From: an uncultured Lachnospiraceae bacterium
Lineage (GTDB): Bacteria > Bacillota > Clostridia > Lachnospirales > Anaerotignaceae
Length of the DNA stretch: 64,000 bases
Direction of reading: 5' to 3'
NCBI GenBank assembly: GCA_944383855.1
Contig: CALWRB010000017.1
Span: 1-64,000, forward strand
The position numbers and the translations under genes were made by a program. How positions within the stretch are numbered: the stretch's first letter is position 1; each line of letters opens with the position of its first letter. The notes beneath the pieces were generated by a model. That model had not been told where the DNA came from, did no database searches, and saw nothing but the letters and a program-made list of their open reading frames with translations. Shown here piece after piece: positions 41,956-50,546 of the stretch.

Positions 41956-44073
41956 TTACATACTCTTCCTTTCTGCAATCTCTGCCATTTTCGCCTCGTT
42001 CAGTCTGGTGTCGCCTTTCACACGGGAGTAGGAAAGGTAGCCGTTCATGCGCTCAATCTTGGTCAGGTTTTTGCTGCCGCATTTCGGGCAGACGTCCATA
42101 TCCAATTCCTGATGTCCGCAGTCATCGCAGTAGGAAAGGGAGAGATTGACACCTTCGTAGAATCCCATTTTCATCGCGCGGCGCACCAGTGTGCGTACGG
42201 CGTCCAAATTATAATCGATCGGATATTTTACATACTGTATTTTCCCGCCGTTGGACAGATCCCAGAAGCGTTTTTCCAGATCCTGCTTTTCGATGGGAGA
42301 AATATCCTCTGTGACATGGCAGTGGAAGGAATTGCTGACGTAAGGACGGTCGGAAACGTGCTCCACCACACCGTATTTTTTGCGGAACTGTGTGACCTGC
42401 AGACCGCACAGGCTTTCCGCGGGGGTGCCGTAGATAGCATACAGATTGCCGTCTTCTTTTTTAAACTGCGCGATTTTTTCATTGATATATTTCAAAGTAT
42501 CGATCGCAAACTGTCCGTCTTCTACCAGAGATTTTCCGTTGTAAAGCTCCTGCAGCTCATTTAAAGCGGTGATGCCGAAAGAAGCGGTCGCGGTCTTTAA
42601 CAACGGTTTGATCTTATCATGAAAATGCAGGTGTCCGCCGTAGAAGCCGCCTTCGCAGTAAGCCAGCGGATTGGTGGAAGCACGCATTTCGCCTAAATAT
42701 GCGTAAGTGCGGATATGCAGCTGACGGATCAATTCCAGATAGTAGTCCAGTACTTCATAAAACGGACGGCTTTCTTGTTTTGCCTTTGCATAGATCATCG
42801 GCAGGTGCAGGCTGACAGCACCGATATTGAAACGACCGATAAAGATCGGCTTGTCCGCCTCATCGGCAGGCTCCATGCCGCCCCGCTCAAACCAAGGGGA
42901 GAGGAACGCACGACAGCCCATGGGGCTGATGATAGCGCCGTATTTTTTATAAATGTCAGAAACATAACCTTCGCCTGTCAAAGAAAGCCAGTCGGGGTAC
43001 ATGCTCTTTGCGGAGCAGAGGATACCGGCTTCAAACACATCTTCCAGTTCTTTTCCGGGGCCGTGCAGGTTTTCGTCGTATAAAAATACCAGTTTCGGGA
43101 ACAGAACGGGTTTTTTGCAGGTTTTCTTGCCCTGCCCTTTGCGGCGTACGTTCAACATCGTGATAGACGCCATTTTGGCGAACTTGCCTGTGCCTGTGCC
43201 GAATGTCATGGTGATGAAAGGATAATCCCCGCGGCTGGAGGCAACGGTGTTGAATTTATACTCCCAACCCTGGAAGCCCTGTTCAAAATCATTCAGGATA
43301 TCCGCCATTGCTTCTTTATCCGCTGCCTTGGGGGTCAGCCCCATATCGATATAGCGGCGGTAGAACTTCTCATAGCTTTTTTCCGCGAACGGCTCCAGCA
43401 AAATATCCACAGACGGCACGGTAAAGCCGCCGTACTGCTGGCTGGCTGCGGAAAGCACGATGTCGCCGATGACATCGAAGGCAACATTGAGTGTTTTCGG
43501 CTCGTTATACCAAAGATTGCCCATCTCAAAGCCGCCGGTCAGCACTTCTTTGACATCAAAGAGGCAGCAGTTCATGGTATCCCGTCTGGCGGACATATCG
43601 TGCACATAGATATAGCCGTCACGGCAAGCCTGCAGTTCTTCCGTGGTCATAAAAAATTTCTGATACAGCTCTTTGTTGAGCTGGTTGAAAATCAGGCTGC
43701 GTTTGGTGGAAACCAGCGCACTGTCGCTGTTGCTGTTTTCTTTATCACCGATATACATGATGGACTGGCTTTTTTTGTAGACCTCGTCCAGCATTTTCAC
43801 AAAGTCCTGTTTATAGTTGCGGTAATCACGATAGCTTTTTGCGACTTCCGGTTTTACCTTTTCCAGAGCGCCCTCTACGATATTGTGCATCTCCGAAATG
43901 GGAATGCCCTCTTTTCCTAAAGCCGCCGCTGTGTTTTCTACATAATTACAGATAAAGTCCAATTCCTCATCTGTGAATTTTACTAATGCACGGTAGGCGG
44001 ATTTATTGATCGCGGTGACGACCTTTTGTATATTCCACGCTTCGTGGGTGTTATCCTTTTTGATTACATACAT
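41956..44073 (-). CDS. nrdD: Anaerobic (class III) ribonucleoside-triphosphate reductase
   Basis: The 705-residue enzyme reduces NTPs to dNTPs without oxygen. Residues 1-95 form an ATP-cone for allosteric control. The C-terminus has a zinc site (C649, C652, C662, C665) and the glycyl radical loop RMNGYL (Gly678). The ATG at 44073 has GAGGAGG upstream; the longer frame reads back through the promoter and NrdR boxes. It heads nrdD-nrdG-dut-cls. Confidence 0.96.
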   Translation of the reverse strand: MYVIKKDNTHEAWNIQKVVTAINKSAYRALVKFTDEELDFICNYVENTAAALGKEGIPISEMHNIVEGALEKVKPEVAKSYRDYRNYKQDFVKMLDEVYKKSQSIMYIGDKENSNSDSALVSTKRSLIFNQLNKELYQKFFMTTEELQACRDGYIYVHDMSARRDTMNCCLFDVKEVLTGGFEMGNLWYNEPKTLNVAFDVIGDIVLSAASQQYGGFTVPSVDILLEPFAEKSYEKFYRRYIDMGLTPKAADKEAMADILNDFEQGFQGWEYKFNTVASSRGDYPFITMTFGTGTGKFAKMASITMLNVRRKGQGKKTCKKPVLFPKLVFLYDENLHGPGKELEDVFEAGILCSAKSMYPDWLSLTGEGYVSDIYKKYGAIISPMGCRAFLSPWFERGGMEPADEADKPIFIGRFNIGAVSLHLPMIYAKAKQESRPFYEVLDYYLELIRQLHIRTYAYLGEMRASTNPLAYCEGGFYGGHLHFHDKIKPLLKTATASFGITALNELQELYNGKSLVEDGQFAIDTLKYINEKIAQFKKEDGNLYAIYGTPAESLCGLQVTQFRKKYGVVEHVSDRPYVSNSFHCHVTEDISPIEKQDLEKRFWDLSNGGKIQYVKYPIDYNLDAVRTLVRRAMKMGFYEGVNLSLSYCDDCGHQELDMDVCPKCGSKNLTKIERMNGYLSYSRVKGDTRLNEAKMAEIAERKSM

Positions 44074-44149
44074 TGCTTGCTTCCTCCTCGTAAAATATTT
44101 TTCTGAAACTTTATGGCAGGGATTGGATACCCGTAATTTCCAAAATACA

Positions 44150-44206
44150 ACACAATATATTGTTTTATCGATTTCTAATTTTACCATATGTGGTAAGTCT
44201 TTGCAA
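44150..44206 (-). promoter_or_regulatory. nrdD promoter with two NrdR boxes
   Basis: A perfect ACAATATATTGT palindrome (44152-44163) and TTACCATATGTGGTAA (44181-44196) have centres 31 bp apart, the spacing usual for tandem NrdR boxes. On the minus strand a promoter TTGCAA (44201-44206), 17 bp, TAAAAT (44178-44183) overlaps the upstream box, so NrdR would repress when dATP is plentiful. No nrdR gene is in this window. Confidence 0.82.
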
Positions 44207-44300
44207 TCTTTCCCGAAAAAAACAGAGCGAAATATGTAACAAAATTTCGCTGCTTTTTTATTGGAGCATATAGAAATGCTGTCTGGAAAAAAGTTCCTAG

Positions 44301-44331
44301 AAAAAAATGCTTCTCCTAAAAAAGGAGAAGC
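44301..44331 (-). terminator. Terminator after the MBL hydrolase gene
   Basis: GCTTCTCC (44309-44316) and GGAGAAGC (44324-44331) form a perfect stem; on the minus strand ATTTTTTT follows. Confidence 0.85.
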
Positions 44332-44382
44332 GAAAAGGCGGCAGGCGGAAAGATTCTTTCCTTGCGAGCCCCTTCTGATCAA

Positions 44383-44991
44383 TTACATAAAGGGGTTATA
44401 ACGCCGTTCTGTGTTCAATGTGGTCGCGGGGCCGTGTCCGGGGAATACCAGATATTCGCCGTCCAGCTCTTTCAAACGCTTGAGTGACTGTAAGATCGTA
44501 TTCCAGTCGCCGGTCGGCAGATCGGTACGACCGCAGGAGCCTTGGAAAAGCGTATCACCTGAGATGATGTTGTTTTCAACGATATAGCAGATGCTGCCTT
44601 CCGTATGCCCCGGGGTAAACAGCACCTGAAAGCGCATGGTACCTACCTGCACGGTGTCCCCGTCTTCTAACAGTAAATCAGGCTGAATGGAGAGGGGAGT
44701 ACCGTAGTAAAGAGAGCTGTTGATGGCAGGGTCTGCCAGTACACGGCTTTCCTTTGCGCCTGCGCAGACGATGCAGCCGTATTTTTCCTTCACTTCGGGG
44801 ACAGCGCCGATATGGTCGAAGTGTCCATGTGTCAGCAGGATATGGGTGGGTTTTAAATGATTCGCCTCGATGAAACGAAACAGCGGACCGGGGCGTCCGT
44901 CGCAGTCCACAATGGCTGCGGTGCCGTTATCGTCATAGATTACATAGCAGTTGGTGCCGATGGTACCCATCGGAATGGTTTTAATAGTCAT
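44383..44991 (-). CDS. MBL-fold hydrolase, glyoxalase II-like
   Basis: The 202-residue metallo-beta-lactamase fold protein has the metal motif THGHFDHIG, FTPGHTEGS with a further ligand His, SGDTLF and FPGHGP. It resembles the short glyoxalase II-like hydrolases common in Clostridia, which act on thioesters or related compounds. The ATG at 44991 has AAGGAGG 11 bp upstream. It lies 65 bp after the asparaginase gene on the same strand, and they may be co-transcribed. Confidence 0.88.
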   Translation of the reverse strand: MTIKTIPMGTIGTNCYVIYDDNGTAAIVDCDGRPGPLFRFIEANHLKPTHILLTHGHFDHIGAVPEVKEKYGCIVCAGAKESRVLADPAINSSLYYGTPLSIQPDLLLEDGDTVQVGTMRFQVLFTPGHTEGSICYIVENNIISGDTLFQGSCGRTDLPTGDWNTILQSLKRLKELDGEYLVFPGHGPATTLNTERRYNPFM

Positions 44992-45056
44992 GGTGACGTT
45001 TGCCTCCTTTGCAAAAAAATGGTTGAACTGCCGAAAAAAAGACGGCAATGTATGGT

Positions 45057-46052
45057 TTAAAGCGGTGGTGCGTTCAGGAAAAGTTCGATCGCGACAGCGG
45101 CATCATCGGTTTGCCCCAGTGCCCACATCAGTTTGACGGCGGAAGCCTCTACCGTACGATCTTCCGTGGAAATGGCGCCTGCCGAACGCGGCAGGGAGCT
45201 GACGGTATAGATATCGGAGCGTGTGCCGTCATAAATGCACTGGGTGGCGCATAATACGACTACGCCGGCTTGGGTGGCTCTGGAGATGGAGGGAAGAAAA
45301 TCCCTGCGGTAATTAGGCACACCGCCTGCGCCGTAAGCCTCTAACAGAATACCGCGATACCCGAGTTTAACTGCCATATCCACGATGGAAGGGTCTGCGC
45401 CGGGGATCAGCTTATACACAAACACACGAGGATCTGCGTAAGGCATCAGTTTCGGTTCGGTTTCAGGAAACGGCTGCGGATGGGTAAATATCGCGCGACC
45501 TGCCTGAAAAATATCGCCTTCCTGAATGACGCCTGCCACAGGCGCATTGATGCTTTGGAAAGCGGCAAAATTTTCGGAATAGAGTTTAGAAGCTCTGGTG
45601 CCGGAAATGATGATACCGTCAAAGGCGATGTATACACCGGGGGCGCCGACCACAGCGGCACGAAAGGCATTTAAGAGGTTTGCTTTTCCGTCGCTGCCGG
45701 GGTAATGGATCGGCAGCTGTGCGCCGGTCAGGATAACAGGCTTGTGCAGCCCTTGCAGCATATAACTTAACGCTGCGGCAGTGTATGCCATGGTATCGGT
45801 GCCGTGGCTGACGACAAAGCCGTCATAGGCATTCAGATTATCAAAAATACGTTTTGCCAGTGTGATCCATTCTTCCGGCTGGATATTGGTGCTGTCCAGA
45901 CTTGCCACCTCTTCCGTGGAGATCTCGCACAGACCTTCCAAAGCCGGGATCAATCGGAGCATTTCCTGTGGGGAAAATGCGGGAGAAAGACCCGTTTCCG
46001 TGGGGACAGAAGCGATGGTACCGCCCATAGAGAGCAGTAAAATATGTTTCAT
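45057..46052 (-). CDS. L-asparaginase, type I-like
   Basis: The 331-residue protein has the first catalytic loop LLSMGGTIAS with the nucleophilic Thr and the second loop VVSHGTDTMAYTA. No signal peptide is seen, which points to the cytoplasmic type I (AnsA) group; it deamidates asparagine to aspartate. The ATG at 46052 is preferred over 46064 because AAAGGTG lies 10 bp before it and only one base from the other. Confidence 0.9.
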   Translation of the reverse strand: MKHILLLSMGGTIASVPTETGLSPAFSPQEMLRLIPALEGLCEISTEEVASLDSTNIQPEEWITLAKRIFDNLNAYDGFVVSHGTDTMAYTAAALSYMLQGLHKPVILTGAQLPIHYPGSDGKANLLNAFRAAVVGAPGVYIAFDGIIISGTRASKLYSENFAAFQSINAPVAGVIQEGDIFQAGRAIFTHPQPFPETEPKLMPYADPRVFVYKLIPGADPSIVDMAVKLGYRGILLEAYGAGGVPNYRRDFLPSISRATQAGVVVLCATQCIYDGTRSDIYTVSSLPRSAGAISTEDRTVEASAVKLMWALGQTDDAAVAIELFLNAPPL

Positions 46053-46101
46053 AAAGAACATCACCTTTCTTTTGTATCTTTCGACAAAATGATTCTATTG
46101 C

Positions 46102-46130
46102 ATTATAACAGATACAACGCCGTTCGCCAA
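46102..46130 (-). promoter_or_regulatory. Promoter for the asparaginase gene
   Basis: On the minus strand TTGGCG (46125-46130), 17 bp ending TGT, TATAAT (46102-46107). Confidence 0.8.
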
Positions 46131-46415
46131 TAAAATCTGCAAGAAGGGTGATGTATTTTTTAACACTGCAAAGCGGAAGAAAAAGCTCTTTTTTCCGCAT
46201 CGAAACGGTATCCGTCCAAGGTAGAAAAATGCCCGTTTTCCATGGACAAAAATCAAAAAGACGGAAGGGGCGCCACAAAAAAATACGGAAAGAAAAACGG
46301 AGCGTTTCGGACATTTCTGTCGTACAAACTCTCCGTTTAGATGACTTTTGCGTGTGCCGTTACCTGTGGTTTCGAACAAACGCTGCGGCGGGGTTACAGT
46401 TACCCTTGCCGTTTT
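46131..46415. other. Intergenic region with small inverted repeats
   Basis: This stretch before the Nfn-like gene end has a GCGGAA/TTCCGC inverted repeat (46173-46178, 46193-46198), an ACGGAG/CTCCGT repeat near 46298 and 46331, and a CGGC/GCCG-bounded structure near 46385-46412. None has the clear T run of a terminator. I see no convincing gene here. Confidence 0.4.
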
Positions 46416-47807
46416 TTATTTTGTTTTCAGGTATGCGTCGATGGAAGCGGCTGCTTTTTTGCCTGCGCCCATCGCCAAAATAACAGTTGCGGCACCGGTT
46501 ACGGCATCACCGCCGGCATATACGCCTTCTCTGGTGGTCTGGTTGGTTTCTTCATTGACGACCAGACAGCCTTTGCGGTTACTGTCCAGACCGTGTGTGG
46601 TGCTGCGGATCAGCGGGTTGGGGGAAGTGCCCAGTGCCATGACGACAGTATCCACGTCGATGACATAATTGGAGCCTTCCACAGGGATCGGGCTGCGTCT
46701 GTCGCTGGCGTCGGGCTCGCCCAACTCCATTTTCAGGCATTCGATACCGCACACCTGACCGTTGCCGTCGTCCAGTACTTTGACGGGGTTACGCAGCAGA
46801 TGGAACTCAATGCCTTCCTCTTTGGCGTGATGGATTTCTTCCAAACGGGCAGGCATTTCCTTCTCGGAACGGCGGTATACGATGTAAACTTTTTCCGCAC
46901 CCATTCTTTTTGCGCATCTTGCGGCGTCCATTGCCACATTGCCGCCGCCGACAACAGCGACTGCTTTGCTGTTGCGGATCGGTGTATCATATTCGGAAAG
47001 GTATGCTTTCATCAGATTGATACGGGTCAGGTATTCGTTGGCGGAATAAACACCGACCAGAGCCTCGCCGGGGATACCCATGAAAGAAGGCAGACCTGCG
47101 CCTGTGCCGATGAATACCGCATCAAAGTCCATATCGTCCATGATCTCGTCGATGGAAAGGACTTTGCCGATGACCATATCTGTCAAAATCTCTACGCCCA
47201 TAGCGGAAAGTTTATCGATTTCTTTTTGCACGATGGCTTTAGGCAGACGGAATTCGGGGATACCGTAAACCAAAACGCCGCCGGCGGTATGGAAGGCTTC
47301 AAATACGGTTACGGCATAGCCTGCCTTCGCCAGATCGCCTGCGCAGGCAAGAGAGGAAGGGCCGGAACCGATGACAGCGACTTTCTTGCCGTTGGGTTCG
47401 GGTTTTACAACCGTATCTTCGCAGTTTGCCATATGCCAGTCTGCCACAAAACGCTCCAGTCTGCCGATAGCGACGGGTTCGCCCTTGATGCCTCTGACAC
47501 ATTTTGCCTCGCACTGACTTTCCTGCGGACAAACACGACCGCAGACAGCAGGCAGCGCATTGGTGGAAGTGATGATGTCATAAGCTGCGGCAAAATCGCC
47601 TGCCGCTACCTTTTCGATAAATTCGGGGATACGCACATTAACGGGGCAGCCGCTGACACAGGGTTTGTGCTTGCAGTTGAGGCATCTGGTAGCTTCTTCT
47701 ACCGCCATTTCGGGGGTGTAGCCCAGTGCGACCTCCTCAAAATTTTTATTACGTTTGTCAGGTGCCTGTTCGGGCATTCTGATTTTTTCCGGACTCATAT
47801 TTGCCAT
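46416..47807 (-). CDS. NADPH-binding oxidoreductase, NfnB / GltD-like subunit
   Basis: The 463-residue flavoprotein starts with a cysteine-rich [4Fe-4S] domain (CLNCKHKPCVSGCPV near residues 43-57, CGRVCPQESQCEAKC near 90-104), then two Rossmann domains with VIGSGPSSLACAGDL and VVGGGNVAMDAAR. It belongs with the glutamate synthase small-chain family, but here the partner is a ferredoxin-NADP reductase-like subunit 16 bp upstream, not glutamate synthase. That pairing is typical of NfnAB, which couples NADH and ferredoxin to NADP in anaerobes. Confidence 0.9.
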   Translation of the reverse strand: MANMSPEKIRMPEQAPDKRNKNFEEVALGYTPEMAVEEATRCLNCKHKPCVSGCPVNVRIPEFIEKVAAGDFAAAYDIITSTNALPAVCGRVCPQESQCEAKCVRGIKGEPVAIGRLERFVADWHMANCEDTVVKPEPNGKKVAVIGSGPSSLACAGDLAKAGYAVTVFEAFHTAGGVLVYGIPEFRLPKAIVQKEIDKLSAMGVEILTDMVIGKVLSIDEIMDDMDFDAVFIGTGAGLPSFMGIPGEALVGVYSANEYLTRINLMKAYLSEYDTPIRNSKAVAVVGGGNVAMDAARCAKRMGAEKVYIVYRRSEKEMPARLEEIHHAKEEGIEFHLLRNPVKVLDDGNGQVCGIECLKMELGEPDASDRRSPIPVEGSNYVIDVDTVVMALGTSPNPLIRSTTHGLDSNRKGCLVVNEETNQTTREGVYAGGDAVTGAATVILAMGAGKKAAASIDAYLKTK

Positions 47808-47823
47808 GGTAAAAAAGCCTCCC

Positions 47824-48678
47824 TTACTGAATCAATTCTTTGCCCAACTGTTCCATTCTGCAAAGGTGTGTTTCGGCAATTTCGCTTTCTCTTGCTTTGT
47901 AAGTTGCGTTACGACGCATCAGCTCGTCGAAATCCACCTCATGCCCGTCAAAGTCGGGACCGTCTACGCAGGCGAATTTGATTTTTCCGCCAACGGTAAC
48001 ACGGCAGCCGCCGCACATGCCTGTGCCGTCGATCATGATGGGGTTCAGGCTGACGATGGTCTTGATGCCGTAAGGTTTGGTAGTCAGGCTGACGAATTTC
48101 ATCATCGGGATCGGACCGATCGCGATAACCGCGTCATACTGATTGCCTGCTTCGATCAAAGATTTCAGTTTATCGGTTACAAAGCCTTTTTCGCCTTTGG
48201 TACCGTCATCTGTCATCAGGTAGTAGTTGGTTGCGACTGCTTTCATTTCGTCTTCCAAGATCACGATGTCTTTGTTGCGGAAGCCTGCGATCACATCTAC
48301 CTCTACGCCCAAAGCGTGCAGCGCTTTTGCCTGCGGATACGCGATGGCACAGCCTACGCCGCCGCCCACAACAGCTACTTTTTTGAAACCGTCGTATTCT
48401 GTGGCAACGCCCAGAGGTCCTACAAAGTCACGGATACTCTCTCCGACTTCTTTTTTTGCCAGAAGATTGGTGGAAAGACCGACTTTCTGGAAAATAATCG
48501 TAACGGTGCCTTCTTCCCTGTCATAATCTGCAATGGTCAGAGGGACTCTTTCGCTGAATTCGTCTACACGGAAGATGATAAATTGTCCTGCTTTTGCTTT
48601 TTTGGCAACAAAAGGCGCTTTTATTTTCATCATGGTGACAGAGCTGTTCAGTTCTTTTTTCTCAACGATGGAAAACAT
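47824..48678 (-). CDS. Ferredoxin-NADP reductase-like subunit, NfnA / SudB-like
   Basis: The 284-residue protein has an FAD-binding domain (RVPLTIADYDREEGT), an NAD-binding core (VAVVGGGVGCAIAYPQA) and a C-terminal [2Fe-2S] cluster region (CGGC...CVDGP), as in the dihydroorotate dehydrogenase electron-transfer and NfnA subunits. With NfnB it would form an electron-bifurcating transhydrogenase, NADH plus reduced ferredoxin to NADPH. The ATG at 48678 has GGAGG at 7 bp; a longer frame extends over the promoter. Stop-to-start distance to the next gene is 16 bp. Confidence 0.9.
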   Translation of the reverse strand: MFSIVEKKELNSSVTMMKIKAPFVAKKAKAGQFIIFRVDEFSERVPLTIADYDREEGTVTIIFQKVGLSTNLLAKKEVGESIRDFVGPLGVATEYDGFKKVAVVGGGVGCAIAYPQAKALHALGVEVDVIAGFRNKDIVILEDEMKAVATNYYLMTDDGTKGEKGFVTDKLKSLIEAGNQYDAVIAIGPIPMMKFVSLTTKPYGIKTIVSLNPIMIDGTGMCGGCRVTVGGKIKFACVDGPDFDGHEVDFDELMRRNATYKARESEIAETHLCRMEQLGKELIQ

Positions 48679-48782
48679 GATTTTTCCTCCTTTTATGTAT
48701 GATGGTGCAACCGCCGTTTTTTGGAACAGGCGGCTCATGTTCGGACTGTCCGCAAAAAAAGCGGTACAGTCTGTTTTTTTCA

Positions 48783-48794
48783 ATGATACCATAG
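48783..48794 (-). promoter_or_regulatory. Extended -10 promoter for the Nfn-like pair
   Basis: On the minus strand CTATGGTATCAT, the same 12-mer as before mtnN and the M20 gene, about 105 bp before the NfnA-like start. No good -35 is seen. Confidence 0.45.
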
Positions 48795-48946
48795 TACCAT
48801 AAAAAAAACAGGTGTGAAATATCCATTTCGCCGTTTTTTTCCCGTTGCTTGGCGGAAAGTTTAGACTATATAGACAGCCGAAAAAAGCACCATGTGGGAC
48901 AAAATGTGTCCCTGAAAGAAACGCCCTTTGCTCCTTTGCCTGCCTC

Positions 48947-48975
48947 TTGCATTTCTTTTGCCGCGGGGGCATAAT
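48947..48975 (+). promoter_or_regulatory. Promoter for mazG
   Basis: TTGCAT (48947-48952), 17 bp, CATAAT (48970-48975). No gene lies between the NfnA-like start and mazG apart from the two promoters. Confidence 0.65.
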
Positions 48976-49016
48976 GAAAGGCAGGAAAAAAAGATTCGGA
49001 AAGGAGTATCCCACCT

Positions 49017-49811
49017 ATGGATATGGAAAAACGATATACTTTCGAAGACTTACAGCAGATCATTCGCAGACTCAGAGGAGAAAACGGCTGCCCTTGGGAT
49101 AAGGTACAGACACACGAAAGCCTGCGGGAGGCGATGTTAGAGGAAGCTTACGAGGCAGTGGATGCCATTGAAAAAAAAGATAATGCCAATTTGTGCGAGG
49201 AGCTTGGCGATGTGCTTTTGCAGGTGGTTTTTCACGCGGAGCTTGCCAAAGAGGAGGGTGCTTTTGATATGACGGACGTGACGGACGGGGTCTGCCGGAA
49301 GATGATCTACCGCCACCCGCATATTTTCGGCACGGCACAGGCGGATACGCCCGAGGCGGTTTTGGAAAACTGGGAGGCACTGAAGAAAAAAGAAAAGAAT
49401 ACCAAAACACAGACCGAGGCGATGCGCAAGGTGCCGGATGCCCTGCCGGCTTTGACGCGGGCGAAAAAAGTGCAGAAAAAAGCGGCGGAGGTCGGTTTTG
49501 ATTTTTACGAAGCCGGCGGCGCGATGGAAAAGGTGTTGGAAGAATGTGCGGAATTGACGGCGGAATTTACGGGGAATTTCGAGGCGCAGGAGGAAGAATT
49601 CGGCGATATTTTGTTTGCGTTGGTCAATGTGGCGAGATTTTTGAAAATAAATCCGGAGTTTGCCTTGACAAAAGCCACTAAAAAGTTTATAAATAGATTT
49701 GAGTATGTTGAAAATTCAGCACTTTCAGAGGGGAAACAGCTTTCTGAGATGACTCTGGAAGAGATGGACCTACTCTGGAAAAAGGCGAAGAAAAATGCCC
49801 GCCCAAAATGA
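49017..49811 (+). CDS. mazG: Nucleoside triphosphate pyrophosphohydrolase MazG
   Basis: The 264-residue house-cleaning enzyme has two MazG domains: GCPWDKVQTHESLREAMLEE with the EEAYE and EELGDVLLQV metal motifs, and a second, shorter one with EECAEL and EEFGDILFA. It hydrolyses non-canonical NTPs to NMP and pyrophosphate. It begins the conserved mazG-hup-rqcP-yabP-yabQ-divIC order, and hup follows after 33 bp. Confidence 0.94.
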   Translation: MDMEKRYTFEDLQQIIRRLRGENGCPWDKVQTHESLREAMLEEAYEAVDAIEKKDNANLCEELGDVLLQVVFHAELAKEEGAFDMTDVTDGVCRKMIYRHPHIFGTAQADTPEAVLENWEALKKKEKNTKTQTEAMRKVPDALPALTRAKKVQKKAAEVGFDFYEAGGAMEKVLEECAELTAEFTGNFEAQEEEFGDILFALVNVARFLKINPEFALTKATKKFINRFEYVENSALSEGKQLSEMTLEEMDLLWKKAKKNARPK

Positions 49812-49844
49812 ATTTGAACACACAATGAAGGAGGACATAACATT

Positions 49845-50120
49845 ATGAACAAATCTGATTTGGTAGCAGCAATCGCAGAAAAGGCAGAGATGAGCAAAAA
49901 AGACGCTGAAAAGGCTGTAAAAGCGTTTGAAGAAGTTGTTGCACAGGAATTGGCAAACAACGGCAAAGTTCAGCTGGTTGGTTTTGGTACATTCGATGTT
50001 GCAGAAAGAGCAGCTCGTGAAGGCAGAAACCCTCAGACAGGCGAAGTAATGCCGATCCCCGCTTCCAAAGCACCCAGATTCAAAGCTGGTAAAGCACTGA
50101 AAGACGCAATCAACAAATAA
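49845..50120 (+). CDS. hup: DNA-binding protein HU
   Basis: The 91-residue histone-like protein starts MNKSDLVAAIAEKAEMSKKDA and has the VGFGTF core and the arm GRNPQTGEVMPIPASKAPRF. It bends and compacts DNA. AAGGAGG precedes the ATG. Codons are highly optimised, as expected for an abundant protein. Confidence 0.96.
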   Translation: MNKSDLVAAIAEKAEMSKKDAEKAVKAFEEVVAQELANNGKVQLVGFGTFDVAERAAREGRNPQTGEVMPIPASKAPRFKAGKALKDAINK

Positions 50121-50239
50121 TGTTTCCGACACGGAAAAATCTGTGAAGATTCGGACATTGACAGCCGCAGCGATGAGCAGTTTGCGGCTGTTTTTTTCTG
50201 TTTTTGGAAAAAAAGAAAGAAAGGTCAGGACAAAGATAG

Positions 50240-50482
50240 ATGCGAGTGGATAAATTTTTGAAAGTTTCGCGTATCATCAAACGCCGCACCATTGCCAACG
50301 AGGCATGCGACGCCGGCAGAGTCACCATCAACGGCAAGGCGGCAAAGGCAGGTACGGAAGTAAAGGCGGGAGATATCATCGAGATCAAGTTTGGTGAAAA
50401 TCTTTCCAAATACGAAGTGTTGAGCGTGCAGGAGAGTGTGCGCAAAGAAGACGCGGCGCAGATGTACCGCAGCCTGTCATAA
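50240..50482 (+). CDS. rqcP: S4-domain RNA-binding protein RqcP
   Basis: The 80-residue S4 protein MRVDKFLKVSRIIKRRTIAN matches YabO/RqcP, which works in ribosome-associated quality control, helping to add C-terminal alanine tails to stalled peptides on the large subunit. VTINGKAAKAGTEVKAGD is the S4 loop. Position between hup and yabP is canonical. A strong terminator follows. Confidence 0.93.
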   Translation: MRVDKFLKVSRIIKRRTIANEACDAGRVTINGKAAKAGTEVKAGDIIEIKFGENLSKYEVLSVQESVRKEDAAQMYRSLS

Positions 50483-50493
50483 ATAAGGCAGAG

Positions 50494-50544
50494 CCCCCAT
50501 ATAATGCAAGTAAACAGAAGACTTGCGTGATATGGGGGTTTTTT
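50494..50544 (+). terminator. Terminator between rqcP and yabP
   Basis: CCCCCATAT (50494-50502) pairs with ATATGGGGG (50530-50538), plus inner GCAAGT/ACTTGC (50506-50511, 50521-50526), followed by TTTTTT. Its 3' arm contains the only ribosome-site-like stretch before the yabP start. Confidence 0.85.
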
Positions 50545-50546
50545 GA

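Noticed and set aside
44074-44382. N-terminal extension of NrdD
   Set aside because: It covers the NrdR boxes and promoter, and the ATP-cone begins at the ATG at 44073.
46341-47981. 546-codon frame opposite the Nfn-like genes
   Set aside because: It is an antisense shadow of two clearly coding genes, with no domain match.
48679-49014. N-terminal extension of the NfnA-like subunit
   Set aside because: It overlaps the promoter region of the pair and of mazG; family members begin at the ATG at 48678.
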